Positions 12,101 to 24,389 of a stretch of DNA of 64,000 nt are shown one piece after another (positions within the stretch are counted from its first letter, which is position 1; each line of letters opens with the position of its first letter). The notes beneath the pieces are model-generated. The model did not search any database. It saw only the letters and a program-made list of their open reading frames with translations, and was not told the origin of the DNA. This DNA comes from Cryptomeria japonica. Its lineage: Eukaryota > Streptophyta > Pinopsida > Cupressales > Cupressaceae. The position numbers and the translations under genes were made by a program. The DNA lies in the NCBI RefSeq assembly GCF_030272615.1, contig NC_081415.1:232693303-232757302 (forward strand). Reading direction: 5' to 3'.

Positions 12101-12850
12101 CCTCCCTCTACCTTGGAAAGGGTTGGTGATTGTATTTACAAGTGAATCTTAATAGAAATCATGCTTTTTTGGCTTTTATGACTATTTTCCTTCCTTTTGA
12201 AGAGCAGTCTGTACTGTAGCTATGCAAATCCATAATGTACCTTTTTTTAAGTTGAAATTTTGATGTGATAAAGCTTCCTATGTAATTATTTCATTGGTTT
12301 TTCATTTGCAAGGTGTTTGTACAAAAATATTTGTAAACTAGGAACCTGCTGCCCTGCTAGGGGTTTGGAGTTGTAAAATGCATCAACTTGGTTGATCTAG
12401 GTCTGCGATCCCTCCAATGGATTTTTCCAAGTTGATTCATGTGTATATAATGTACATATATTTCTTTTTGTGCCAGAAAAGTGGTTTGAAGATGCATTTG
12501 AGTGTGGACTAGGCAAGTTGGATCAACTAGGCTAGTTCAAGGTTAAAACTCAAGATTGTCATCCAAAAGTAATTTGGAATGAACAAATCAATGAGGCAGT
12601 GATATGGAAGTATGGTCCAGAGTGTTGAGAATCACCTTGGCTTGTTGGATTAATATTTTTTAATCAAACATTCCTATTTTTGTAAACAAACAATGTATTC
12701 ACTGTTTTGTGATTGGTATCTTGTAAAATGCTCATTGGAACGCTTCCAAAAGCATCATCCATACCTTGTAAGTCAGAAGGAAATGTAATAGGAGTGTCAC
12801 TAGCATTTTGTAAACCTCTTTGAGGTCTTCTTCCTATAAAAATTCTTCTT

Positions 12851-15150
12851 TATGCAGGTCTAAAGAGAGGGCAGCAGTTGACTAGTAAAGGCAGAAAAAG
12901 GACAGTGACGGGGCAATTTATTGTTTTCCCACTTGCTTGCCAAGTGTTTGACATTTTGATTGTAGGGAAGAAATAGGGGAAGGTTTCTTTATGATGTGGT
13001 AGATGTCCTAAGCCATTGTGGAGGCTTGAAGAGTGGAGTTAGAGAGACTTTCCAAAATTACTTGCTCCAAACCCTACCAAACCCTCCAAATATGCCACAA
13101 AAGGCTGCACAAACAGTGGGCTAAACCTTGAAAATATTCAAGCATAGACTTCATAAACACCTTCCAAAACAAGTTTCTTGGTGGAAATGCCCATCGTTGG
13201 GCTAGGTGAGGAAAAAGGAGCCAATTAGGCCTCCATGGGCTAGTAGCCCTCTAGGACTGCATAACACACAGATGATTGGTTTTTGTCAAATACATGAACC
13301 TGATGGAAAAGTGAAACTTGGGGCTTATGAAACATAATGAGAACAATCCAAGCAGTCCAACAAGTGTTACTTGGGACCCTTAGACACTGTGCAGCCTCAT
13401 TTGGGGGTAGGTAAGCTTGCTAGTGAATTTGAGCAAGCCAAGGGTTAAAGACCTCAAACTGAATTGTGAGCATCCAAAGGTGAGTAGCACCTCACTACCC
13501 CTACATTTACATGTGGAAGACCCCTAGTACACTCTGAAACATAAGGTTGAAGGCCCTAAGAACCAAGAATGAGAATGTGTAGTTGGAAGGAATAAGCAAT
13601 TTGAGTAGATATGTGCATGGGCGAAAGCCATCACCTAAAAGGGAGTTTATTAGGCAAGTGAACCATGGAGAACTTGGCATTATGACAATCAGACAGATTG
13701 AGTAATCATACACAACAGACTCTACAAGTCTTTGGGTAATAAACTGATCCTTTTTGAGCAAATTAGCCTTGTGAGCACTTTCCTAACAAGCTCCCTATCA
13801 AAGGGTAAAATGGATTTAAAAGAAGAAACCATTAGAGAGGAAACGTATAGGGGTCATGAGAAATACATCTTAGATAATGACATAGACAATGATGACCTTC
13901 ATGGCTAATAAAAGGATTGATATAAAACCTAACTTTGAACAACAAGAGATAATTCCTTCAATGCAGGCCTATAATGATGATGATGGGATTGATATAGGTA
14001 TTGGTTTTTTTATTGGGCTAGAACATGTATTTGAAGAGAAAGGAAAAGATGAGTTGCAGGCAAATCTAAATAAAATCACCTAGATAAATTCTTGTCTTAA
14101 GAAGCTAATATGCAGCTTAAGGATTTGTAGTCAGCCTACAACCAAAGAAGATCGTATCCTATTTCTCGCATAGAAGAAGTCAAAGGGTTGTCAACTACAA
14201 CATGACCGTAATGAAGTTGTGATGACTTTTGTTTACATAATAAATATCTGAAGGAATTGCAAGAGTATGTGGAATAATGGAGTTATGTTTCATAATTTCA
14301 CATGCATGAATTCTTGTGTTGTTGTTATCATTTTGAATAAATAGTCCAATTTGGATTGAAATTCATGTTTAAGTCACTTGTTTTAGTTTATCATTTGAAT
14401 TAGTCATTCGTATTACTAGGGACGATTGACACATGTTTTCACTAGGTTTAGAGAGGTAATTGATCTGCTTCTATAGAATATCTATAAAATTTCAATTCCA
14501 CCTGAGTTGGACATCTTCTTTGACACATATGTAATCCAGATTAGATTTCACCTAGATTTATAAGTATTCAAAAGTATTATTGTTATTATTGTTATGCATT
14601 GATTAGAAATAAGTTGAGCTAAAGAATTGATTGTGATTTGAGTTTACACCTCCTCAAGCAAGGGGCACTTGGGTAGTGTAACTCTCTCTCTTAGTTTTAT
14701 TTGTTAAAGAATTAGTTAGATTGTTATTACTTTTATATTTTCATTTTTTATGATTTATTTATGTAATTTGTTAACATAGTTAATAATTAGAGTTTAGGCT
14801 TCAACTGATTCAATATAGTGTTTACCCACGTCCACTATCAAGTCAACTTACCAGTTACCTAACAGACAAATTTTTCATTTAATTATTGTTTATGCCTTTC
14901 AATAATAGATAGCTCTCTTTATGCAACTGGTAGACAACTTAAGAGCCTTTTGCTACATATATAGTCCAAACATCAGCCAAGCATATTTGTCCCTATTTGA
15001 TAATTAAATGAGCCTCTGCTCTAGGATATTAGGTTACTCCATGTGGGATTAGCTTCCCAATTGAGAGAGTGCATCAAGCTGTCTACACCAATCTTTTGTA
15101 CTTAGTAGAGACTGGTCAATGAGTGTGTTATAATGCACTTGTGTTATGAC
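12851..15150. other. No recognisable gene; eroded repeat-like DNA
   Basis: Short open frames (for example 13507-13761 minus, 13889-14083 plus) have no family motif I recognise and are surrounded by stops. The 13889-14083 frame is acidic (YNDDDGIDIGIGFF) and may be a piece of a retroelement gag or spacer. Confidence 0.4.
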
Positions 15151-15203
15151 ATCCATGGAGAAAACCTTGAACCTTAGAGAAAAAGAGAAGAGAGGGAGGG
15201 AGA

Positions 15204-15207
<4 letters not shown>

Positions 15208-15272
<65 letters not shown>
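15208..15272. repeat. (GA)n microsatellite
   Basis: About 32 uninterrupted GA units inside a purine-rich region (15150-15720). The minus-strand open frame over it, rich in SLSLSL, is a by-product. Confidence 0.98.
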
Positions 15273-15279
<7 letters not shown>

Positions 15280-15665
15280 GGAGAAGTGAGAAGGGAGTGA
15301 GGGAGAGATAGACCCTCTACCCTCAATCATCAATCAAAAACCCTAAACTCTACATAGTAAGCCCTAGGAGCTAAACACTATACACTAAACTATAAACCTT
15401 GAACCATGAATGATTTAGTGAGAAATAGGAAGAGAAAGAGAGGGATGGAATGAGAGAGGGAGAGGGAGGGAAGCAATAAGGGAAGGAGAGAGAGAGGGGG
15501 GGGGATAATGAGGGTGTGGAGGAAGGGAAAGATAGAGAGAGTGTAAGAACGGGGGAGAAAATAGAAAAGAAAAGAGGGAGGAAGGGAGAGACCTAGAGAG
15601 AGAGAGAAGTGGAAAGATACCTACCTAGAGCTCAGGGGAGGTAGAGAGAGGTAAGGAGGAACATG

Positions 15666-15668
<3 letters not shown>

Positions 15669-15700
<32 letters not shown>
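15669..15700. repeat. (GA)16 microsatellite
   Basis: Sixteen GA units at the right end of the same purine-rich tract. Confidence 0.97.
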
Positions 15701-15703
<3 letters not shown>

Positions 15704-15720
15704 GGTGAGGGAGATGATAT

Positions 15721-16610
15721 TTTACTTTCACAAAAATTTAAGTGCATTATAATGTTGTAGTGTTATGGGAAGCTTGAGGTGAGGTAGACTATAATGTGAG
15801 CATGTTATAGTATGCTCGTGTTATTGTCTACCTTGAGAATTTTTTACCCTAAGGGTTTGATTTGCCTTGGGCATACAACCCAAACATGCTTTTTTCAAAC
15901 CTTTTTTAGAAAAATTGACATAATATTGAGTGTGCACTCCAGTTGAAGTTTGCACATGTCTCAATGTCAAGTAAAAAAAATGACATGGTATCATTAAACC
16001 CTTCTTTGCTTTCTAACCATGTAATTTTTTATATGTTTCAATTATGTTTAGGTTTTGATCTTTAATTTTTTTGCTAGTGTCTCCATTTTTGTCAAAAATC
16101 TATGAACGGTATTTTTGGTTATTTTTACCCATTCATCAAAATTAAAAATACTATATTTTTAGAAACTAGACTCTATTATACACATTCAATCTTTTTTATT
16201 TTTTATTACTTTTCAATAAAATTAGGGGTCCACATGCTCAATTTTCTTTAGGAGGTGTGCACTTTGATATTAGTTAAAATTCATATATTCATTAAAAAAT
16301 TAGGAAAAAAATTGAGCATAAACTACATGGTGTTACCTAATTTCTCACTAAAGTGATTTTAAAAATGCTTTTAAAACGTTAACATTTAAAGGGGTGCACA
16401 CTAGATGCTATGCTATATTTTTTTATAAAAATGGGACTAGTTTGTGTGTTGTCCCTTTTTGAACCCCTTAATCTCCACCATTTTTTTTAAATAGCAATTT
16501 AGAAAGTAGATTTAGAGCACTATAATTCTTTTTCTTGTTGCACCTTCAAATTTTGAGTGTAGCAAACTTCAATTTCTCATCCAAGATCAATATTTTTTAT
16601 TTTTATTTTA
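15721..16610. other. No gene seen; AT-rich
   Basis: T-rich and A-rich tracts with no coding text, leading into the gypsy relic at 16615. It may be eroded retroelement sequence. Confidence 0.4.
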
Positions 16611-16614
16611 AAAA

Positions 16615-16972
16615 CGGCCACTTAAGACCCTTTTTAGTCCTCGTTTCCATGCACCTACCCCACTTAAGTATCTTCTATATAAGACTTTTCTCATGGACCC
16701 TATGGCTAAATAGGTCATGATACTAAGTGATTTTGACATTAAATATGTAGATAGAAAAGAAGTTAAGGGATAGGTTATGGATTCTCAACTAGTAGAAGTG
16801 CATCTCATTAATTATGGGTTTCATGAAGAGTCCCTTTTTAATCTTGATCATTCACAATCTTGGAAACTCTACTTCAATGCTTACTACACAAATCATACAT
16901 TGGGTGTAGTGCCTCTTCCTGATTCATCTTTCCTTTTTTGTGCATCGTTGGATTATATTGGCATAGCTTAGA
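16615..16972 (+). pseudogene. Gypsy RNase H relic (Tat/Ogre-like)
   Basis: One frame reads RPLKTLFSPRFHAPTPLKYL, then FLMDPMAK, stop, VMILSDFDIKYVDRKEVKG, stop, VMDSQLVEVHL, and finally SQSWKLYFNAYYTNHTLGV. This follows the end of the gypsy RNase H (normally xxRLAKWxxxLSEFDIxYV) and the start of a second RNase H-like domain (WxLYFDGA), the arrangement known from Tat-type elements. Two in-frame stops and loss of the catalytic Asp (FDG to FNA) make it dead. Nothing on either side clearly extends it, so it is a short fossil, probably truncated by deletions. Confidence 0.7.
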
Positions 16973-18770
16973 CTATTTTTGTGATGCTTTGACTAGATGT
17001 CTATGGATTTATCTATGTTTTAGATGTTTTTCCATGGATATTAGACATAATATATTGTGCTTGACATTATGTTTACATGTGGATGGTGATATTTTTAGAC
17101 TAATGTGAGGATGGATTACTCTATAATGTTCGATGTGTGTTCATTTATATGTGTGTATCATGTTTGTTCTATGATTATTTGATGATATCTTATGATGTAC
17201 ACTAACCCTATTTTATGGTTATGATTCTATGCCATGTCTTGATGATATATTGTGTGATTCTCTGCGTGAGTAGAGATGATTTCATATCACTCATTGTGAG
17301 CATGATATGTAATCGTGATTCTCTATCACTTGTCTGTTCATTTCATGTTTCATATATTATTGTATATGTGTTGGTGGTGACAGGATTGTAGGTACCAGAC
17401 ATCGACTCCACCTGGCTTCATAGGTCTGAGCATGTCTTATCCCAATGGCAAGTTGATTGAAGATGACATGGGAGCCCACCCTATACTCTAGGTTTAAGTT
17501 GATTACCCTTGTCAGTTTAGAGTCTTGGTGCAAGTCGTGGTTAGTGTGTATTGCTTTCTTGGTGTATTCTTTAGTGGTTTGCTTGATGTAATATGGTAAT
17601 TGTTTAATTGGTTATTTATTAATTAATTAATTGACTAAATTGATTTATATAGTTTAATAATGTTAAATTAAAATAATAGATTAATATAGTTTATAATAAT
17701 AAATTAAATAAATAGTTGGTATAATATTTAATAATAAAGTATGGTTAAATTAATATTATTGTTATTTATTATTATTGGTGGTATTTATTTATATCTCTTG
17801 ATTATTTAATTAATTGGGCTTTTATAATTATTTGTGCCCAAGATTTTATGAGTTGTTTATATTATTATTCTCTTCTAACTCTTTTTGGGTAATTAGTAGA
17901 TTCTTTCTACCTACCATATTATTATATTGGTTATATTATTGGGTAAGTAAATTAAATAGTATTTTATTCTTCTTGCCTTGGGTTTTGCTATGTTTGGTAA
18001 GAAATATATTATTTTGCATGATTCTGTTTGGTGGATATTTTTCTATAGTTTATGCTTTGATTTTCTATTTATTGGCTTTCCTGTGTATTTTGCCAGGTGA
18101 GCATTTTCCGATATTCTTCTATAAGTCTGGATTTTCACTGAGGTTTTGGAGATTGGAGATTTCTTGGCTTGCTTGGATTGTGGATTGCACTTCTTCAAAT
18201 TTTCTTTTCCAATACTTCTATTATCCAGGTTGGAGAAATGTTTTTTTATTTCCAGAAAAGATTGCTTTCTCCGTGTTTTCTCAGAAAGATTGTTTTCGAG
18301 AGCCATGGGTAGAGAAATGCATTTATTTATTAAGTTTAAGTTTGATTTAATTTATATGAATTATAACCTATAGTTATACTATAATATTGGGGGTGGGGGG
18401 GGGGGGGGAATTTATATTTCCTGTGATTCTCATTGTCGTGAATGGTTGGCTCTCGTTTGTTGTGTCTATGCATCTTGGTTCTTGGATATGAATTCTTGTG
18501 GTTTGAGGGCTACGATTGGATTCTAGAAGCCACTGGTCTTAGTTTGTTGGGAGTTTTACATTGGTTTCTTGTGAGTTTTCATGGCTGGACTTTGTCTGGA
18601 ATTACTACTGAGTTGAATCTTGTCTCTATGAGATTGTTTTATACCTTGATTTTATGTTCCTTAGTTTCGTAATATATTTGCGTCCCTTTTGGTGGTATTT
18701 CGGGACTTAAACTTATTTGTCTAATTTTATTTTCTGAGTCATAAATTTATCTTCCGTTTCTGAGTTTTTG
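16973..18770. other. No gene supported; T-rich DNA
   Basis: 17580-17820 is very AT-rich with TTAATTAATTAATT motifs. 17814-18350 is open in one frame but the product is only a hydrophobic, Phe/Leu/Trp-rich string expected from T-rich DNA. A G14 run lies at 18395-18408. Confidence 0.4.
18395..18408. repeat. Poly-G run (G14)
   Basis: Fourteen G in a row, preceded by GGGGGT, in an AT-rich setting. Such runs can form quadruplexes and are prone to sequencing error. Confidence 0.9.
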
Positions 18771-18777
18771 GGTTCTG

Positions 18778-18985
18778 GCACATATGTGCTAAAACAGAGG
18801 ACATATGCACTAAACTTTTGAGCATATGTGCTAGACATTTGGACATATGCGCCAATCTGTACGATGTATGCACCATTTTACATATCAGATGCGCTGATTG
18901 ATTTGATATATGCACTAAAAGGTTGAGAAAATGCGCTAAACTATTAAGTGTATGCACTAATCTATAGGATAAATGCATCAGACTA
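18778..18985. repeat. 21-bp minisatellite, about 10 degenerate copies
   Basis: Units follow the pattern ACATATGCGCTAAACTNNNNG with a 21-bp period: ACATATGTGCTAAAACAGAGG, ACATATGCACTAAACTTTTG, and so on to GATAAATGCATCAGACTATC. Copies vary mainly at the Y/R position in GYRC. Because 21 is divisible by 3, the minus strand stays open (18739-18978) and reads as a 7-residue repeat of the type LAHMSKx. There is no sign that this is a gene: no other domain, no start context, and the array alone explains the open frame. Confidence 0.9.
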
Positions 18986-21025
18986 TCTGTCTAAGTCAGT
19001 TTGTTAATTTGGTTCATTTTCCAATTTTTGTTCTTGCTTTTCCGGAATCTAGAGGTTGTTTTCTAATACCTGAGATTTTCCAAGTCTATTTCATTGATTG
19101 ACCATTTGATATTTTGGTTATTGGCTTATGTATGTGATTATCTTATAGTCGAGCTCATTTATTGTACTCTCTTATGATGATCACATTGTTGTTGGATTGC
19201 TTGATGCCTTGGTGAGATAGGTCGTGTATTGTTGTGAGCCCATGGTTGTGTTGAAGTATTTATCTTATGGTTTTCCTTGTTGTTACACTAAGGTCTAGGA
19301 GCATGCAATGGGGAGAGTGGGCTTCTTAGTGAGTGACTGGGATCACATGGAGTGGGTTGTCAGGTGGACCCGGGGTCTAGATCACTGGGTATCTCACATG
19401 AAGTTTTTCATTGTAAACAATTGATAACCTAATTAAAACACCTGGTTTGGGTAGATTAGATAATCTTAATAAGATAATAAAATATGTTGGCCCCTTTGCC
19501 TTGCCCTATGGTAGAGGACCATGATAGGATTGGGAAGGCCTTGGCAACCCAGGTAAGCTAATCTTCCTCACTCCATAAGGGGAGATGGCTCCACATGTGC
19601 TTTGGGATAGCCAGGACCAGTGCCCAGTACCCACATGTTGCATGTGATGACACTCTTTTCCCTACATGTAGGTCCTAGTACCTTGAGCTTCTTTGGTGTG
19701 TCGCCTTTGGAGGTTTGTGTTGAAGTTCTTATTGGTTTTTTATGATTTTGCATTTCTTGTTTCTTGTGTTTGTTGTGTTGGTCTTCCTTTAGATGTTAGG
19801 TGTCAACCTAGATCTAGAGTATGAGTGGGATCTTGTGTCATCTCCTATCACGGGGGGTGGTTCCTTTGGTTCCACATGGTCAGGTGGTTGGTGCATTTCA
19901 ACCATTGGGGTGTTCTTCGTTGGATGCTCTTGTGTGGATGTGGTTATCTTGTCTTCTCAGCTTGGATGGATTCTTGTAGCAGATTGATGTAAATGATTAT
20001 AAGGTAATGTATGTAATGATTCATGATGTAATTGTAATTGTAAATAGAACTATGATCCTTATCCTTCATAAATGTTGTAAGAGGATGTGAGGAGAATTGA
20101 TTATGTAACTTGTGATATTGGTTCATTAATGATGTTTGATTCATGGTTATGTATATAGTTATATGTGATGTTGGAAATGCATAAATAATTGGGAGTAGAA
20201 ACATTTGGTATTGGTGTTTTAAAATGAACTTAAAGGGGATAAATAGTGAGCTTAGTAGATGGATATAATCATGCTAGGAATTAGTATGCATTTAGACTAA
20301 GGTGGTAATTGTGTTATCATGTTTATTACGTTATGTTAATTGCTTATGATTAATTTAAGTGATGATGCTGAGATGCCCTAGAGGATGTTAGATATGTTGT
20401 GTTTATTTCTGCTTGTGTTATGTTCTTATGTGAATTGACTATGATGGTTAGATGTTATTTGATTAATGGATGGTTATTTCATTTGATTAGATGATGTTAA
20501 TGGTTGCATTAGTTGACATTTTAAAAATAAAAACTATATTTGCATGTTAGTTAGTGTATCTCTCTAGGATATTTTGGTGGGCATTACATTGGGGGTCAAT
20601 ATTTTATTTATTTGTCAACATGGTAATCTCATACCTAAGGCATTTATATTTGGTTTCCATGTACAAACATTGTGAATTATAGAACCTTGATTATGTGTCT
20701 TAGACATCAATTTTAATGGAACATTTAATGTCTCTTGGTCTATGGATATTCCTAAATCATCATCAAATAATTTAATACGTCATCAAACAAGTTAATAATG
20801 AGTATCAAAGAAATAATGAAAAATTGATTTCCTATAAATATATGGTTGAAAATTTCAAGGAGTACTTTACAACCATCAAGTTTGAATAGGTATCTTTATT
20901 CAACAATAAGCTTTGTTTGAAACTACCATTTTCTAACTTTACATTAGTAAATGGTGAACTATGTTTATATTAAATGTTAAGGATATGGGATTTGCATTTT
21001 ATGTTAGACGAAACAATCAATGGTT
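18986..21025. other. No gene seen
   Basis: Moderately AT-rich sequence with no recognised coding text on either strand. Parts such as 19250-19400 (TGGGATCACATGGAGTGGG, GGACCCGGGGTC) resemble LTR material but no ends or target duplications were found. Confidence 0.4.
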
Positions 21026-21030
21026 GAACA

Positions 21031-21968
21031 TGTTGGAATCGGGGATCACTAAGAGGGGGGGTGAATCAGTGATCTACCAGTTAGCAAATTTTCAAGATTA
21101 ACTTTAAACCACCAGAAGCATAAACATGAAACTGAAATGCAAGAACATAAAACAATCAACCACAAAATCATAACACCAGATTTTTACATGGAAACCCAAA
21201 TGGGAAAAACCACAGTGGGATTTGAACCCACAATATTATTCCACTATGGCCAATAGTAAAACAATATTACAAAATGGGAATGCACAGGCATTCAAGCACA
21301 CTGCCTAGAGCTCACTGCTCTAATACAATAAGCGATACAACCCCAAAAGGCTCACTACCTTACTGATTAATTACAATGATGAATTATAGCAAAATGAACT
21401 CCAAAATAACATCTACAATGCTTGGATGAGTTCTAGTTAAGTGTCAAATACATCGACTGAATCACCTCTATTGTTATGCTTTGTTCTGCCCTATTCTCTG
21501 TCTCAATCAGCTACCGGATCAATAATGTGCACGTGAAACTACGCCAAGGTGGATTCTCGATCACCACTCGCTCGCATACAATCATATCATTCACCGAAAA
21601 GATCATCTACACCGGTCTTATATATCCGCAATCACAAAATAGATCATTTACCATGTCGGCCTACTAATGTAACGTGTAGACATATGTTGGCTAGACTGGA
21701 TCACCAAAACAATAATAAAATGATGTCTCTATGTCGGTCCAATCAACTCAAACACGATTCATAGCTCCGCAATCATCAGAAAGCTTCCAGACCAAAACTG
21801 CTTTGTTCATCCTGAAATGCCTGTTAACTGGCTACTGATTGACGTCCTCTTCCAGAAATCAAGATCCGTGATTACCGGATGGGAATCTCATGAAGAGTTT
21901 CCATCAATGACAACCCTAAACCAATAATAAGCCATCAAAAACCACCGAATGAGTGTCAATTGCCAACA
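21031..21968 (-). mobile_element. Solo copia LTR S (938 bp)
   Basis: It begins TGTTGGAATCGGGG and ends CAATTGCCAACA, flanked by perfect 5-bp duplications GAACA at 21026-21030 and 21969-21973. Near the left end AAGAGGGGGGGTGAATCAG, and at 21181-21220 ATGGAAACCCAAATGGG plus AAAAACCACAGTGGG, match the same blocks in LTRs C and E, giving minus orientation. No internal region is present. The short open frames over it are not genes. Confidence 0.93.
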
Positions 21969-21973
21969 GAACA

Positions 21974-22530
21974 TTGACAACAGTTACTGAATATAAAATG
22001 ATAACAAGGTTAGCTTTGTCATGATAATTTATGAGATAAACAAAAATAACCTAGCTCTATCATGAAAAACATTAAACTAATGTTTGTGGCCCCTATCGTG
22101 ATGTCACTAGGTCAACCCAAACCTAGTGCTTCTTGACCATTTATGTATTATTATTGTAGTAGCAATAGAATGGTTGACCTTAAATAGTTGCATGATGTTT
22201 GTTATTTTGGAGGTCAAACCTCTTTGACCTACAAAATAACAAACATGACTACTATTTACTTTTAGGCCGATGACGTAGACCAATTAAAATTCTAATTACA
22301 TGATATAAATAATTTAATCATCAATACGTGTACCATCAATAATAACAATGTATTACATTGTTACACATAAATTATAAAACTTAAAAATAGGATGATTATT
22401 ATCACTTATTGACAAGGATGAAGTGTAAAATTACCATTGATTATTTAACCATTGACAATGTGATATTTAAATAGAACAATATTTATCAAATGAAAAATTT
22501 GCTTAGATTTGTTTTAATTATGATAGAATT
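21974..22530. other. No gene seen
   Basis: AT-rich sequence with no coding text or repeat ends that I can support. Confidence 0.4.
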
Positions 22531-22541
22531 CTAGTTAACAG

Positions 22542-22612
22542 TATTTCAAGAGTTGGTGGTAGAGCCTGATGAAATTTTGGCCTTGCCAAATGTATATACA
22601 GAGGCATTCTAA
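22542..22612 (+). other. Possible terminal exon fragment
   Basis: After TTAACAG, a possible splice acceptor, the plus strand reads FQELVVEPDEILALPNVYTE then AF and stop TAA. The composition is more protein-like than the AT-rich surroundings. I do not recognise the family, see no partner exon, and the acceptor lacks a strong pyrimidine tract. It may be chance or a gene fragment. Confidence 0.2.
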
Positions 22613-22993
22613 TCAATACATCTGATTTTAACATTCATATACAAAAACAGCCAATTATTACCCACTTAGTCTCAGAGAATGCAATCCTAATCGTTCTGAA
22701 ATACTGTTTAACTGCACACTGAATACTGTTAATCTGCACAGTCAAACACTGTGTATATCATGATTATTGTATAAGGACATGTCTAGTCTGGTTTCAAAAC
22801 AACAGTATGGATTGACTAACACACGTGTTAGTCTCGCATTTTACACCGTCGATTTTGTAATAAGCGGTTACAATTGACTAACACATCGCTATCAAATGAT
22901 CTGTTTTGAAGCCAGAATAGCCACGGCCATTATATAAATAGATAGCATTTATTTCTGACCAAAAATATTCCACAAATCCTGAATAAAAAATGG

Positions 22994-23098
22994 TTAGATT
23001 GTGGGTGTTTGGTCTTCATCGGAGTGGAATTTCCAAACAGCCGCCATGAGAGTATTGGCATGATATTTTGGAGGCATTGATCTAACACTTCTCTGCAC
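22994..23098 (-). other. Possible terminal exon, minus strand
   Basis: On the minus strand a good acceptor (ATTTATTGCAG) is followed in phase by VQRSVRSMPPKYHANTLMAA, then VWKFHSDEDQTPTI and a stop. The codon use looks like real coding DNA. I do not recognise the family. It lies downstream, on the same strand, of the possible first exon at 24042-24203, so the two could belong to one unidentified gene; no intermediate exons were found. Confidence 0.3.
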
Positions 23099-23458
23099 CT
23101 GCAATAAATTTGGTCCAATATTACAATTCTGTACCTGCAATAAATACATAACAAACTTGAATAACTTCATGCCAATAATGAAATCCATCAAAATCTAGAA
23201 TTCAAGACAACAGCTTCAGTTTAAAACTGGAAACCCATAGAAACAATCACCTTAAACTTGTAATACAATTTTTAAATCTGTACAACCTGCAATTTTACCA
23301 TTAAATCTCTCCAGTGTGTTATAGCAAACCAGTCTATAAAGGTACAGATATATACCTGGGTTTAACCATCAAGAATGTTTGCACTTAAATAGTAATAATA
23401 TCTTATGTTTTCATTTGATTATTCTGAATCGAACTGTGTTGAGAAAATTTTTGGATCA

Positions 23459-23850
23459 ACAGTTAAGATTATGCGATTATATGTTCTCAACACATTTAAA
23501 AGAAAATCTTACAGATTTATTTTTAACTGGTATTAACATAATCTATTGTTATCATTTAACTGTAAGTATGGGTGATAGTTCCAGTAATTTTTTAATTTTT
23601 TTAATGATATTTCAGATCATATTACATGTACGATTATATGTTCTTGACACAAAAAATTCTTGCAGAGTGAACCAATAATAACATAATATATTGTTATATT
23701 TAACTGCAAATATGGATAATAGTTAAACCCAGCTGAAAAGTAGCAATGTTACTAAAAGAAAAATCTGAAAATACTGAACCGATAACAACATTATATTGTT
23801 ATCATTTAACTTCAAATATAGATGATAGTTAAACTCAGCTCAAAAGAAGA
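23459..23850. repeat. Degenerate tandem repeat, about three copies
   Basis: A motif with CGATTATATGTTCT..ACACA occurs at about 23474 and 23630, and TATTGTTATCATTTAACT followed by AATATGGATGATAGTT occurs at about 23540, 23683 and 23795. Spacing falls from about 150 to about 107 bp, so copies differ by indels. Confidence 0.6.
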
Positions 23851-24041
23851 AATGATGCTACAGAAAATCTGAAATAGTATTTATAACTTTTGAAATAAGA
23901 GAAATCTGAAATAGTTTTTAATATTTTGAAATACCTGTTTAACTGCAGATGTTTTTATTTCTCTGTTAGGTAAAGGATTTTGACCTAAAAGCCATATTCT
24001 CATCTGAATGTCATCCATTTTTTGGAAAGCACTGGCCTATA

Positions 24042-24203
24042 TCAGATCAAAAGCTGCAGATTTGTCAATGGGTGCAATAGAATGAACAAAATCTGAAAAC
24101 AGACAGTAGAGAAATTGGAGCATCCCAAATTCTTTTTAGTTGAGAGTACCCATGATATGAATTCATCAACTTCTCTTTGCAAAAGGGGCTCTTCTGAGTC
24201 CAT
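24042..24203 (-). other. Possible first coding exon, minus strand
   Basis: The start codon at 24203 sits in an excellent plant context (GGCAGCCATGGA). The frame begins MDSEEPLLQREVDEFISWV and then STKKNLGCSNF, after which it becomes hydrophobic and less protein-like, suggesting that the exon ends earlier, for example at a GGTACT donor after FISW or near 24100. No family is recognised. It is 1 kb upstream of the possible terminal exon at 22994-23098. Evidence is only start context and composition. Confidence 0.25.
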
Positions 24204-24389
24204 GGCTGCCTTCTTATGGATCCATGATCTGCCTTCCACCTTTTTCTTCTTCTTCTCCCTGGAACACATTACCATCAAGCCTGATTTTCCAAACTTTTCT
24301 ATAAAGGAACAAAACACAGGCCACATCTGAGACATATAAATGAACAAAACACCTGAGAGTTGTTGAATACTTTGCAATGTCAACATTTT

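Larger units (their letters stand above)
11591..12850 (+). repeat. Probable gypsy 3' LTR (right end uncertain)
   Basis: It starts TGTGAAAGTGCC just after a polypurine-like run, has a TATA box (12091-12100, CTATATAAGG) followed by a C/T-rich start region, and contains no coding text. This fits the 3' LTR of the gypsy element whose pol lies at 1-2250. I cannot see the TG..CA end or a target duplication, so the right border is a guess. Confidence 0.5.

Noticed and set aside
15049-15333. Minus-strand open frame rich in Ser-Leu repeats
   Set aside because: It is the translation of the GA microsatellite.
17814-18350. 178-codon open frame, strongly hydrophobic
   Set aside because: It begins without an ATG, lies in T-rich DNA that yields Phe/Leu/Trp by composition, and shows no domain.
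18739-18978. Seven-residue repeat protein
   Set aside because: Fully explained by the 21-bp minisatellite; kept only as an observation.
18778-18985. CRISPR-like array
   Set aside because: Units are contiguous without spacers, degenerate, and the DNA is eukaryotic.
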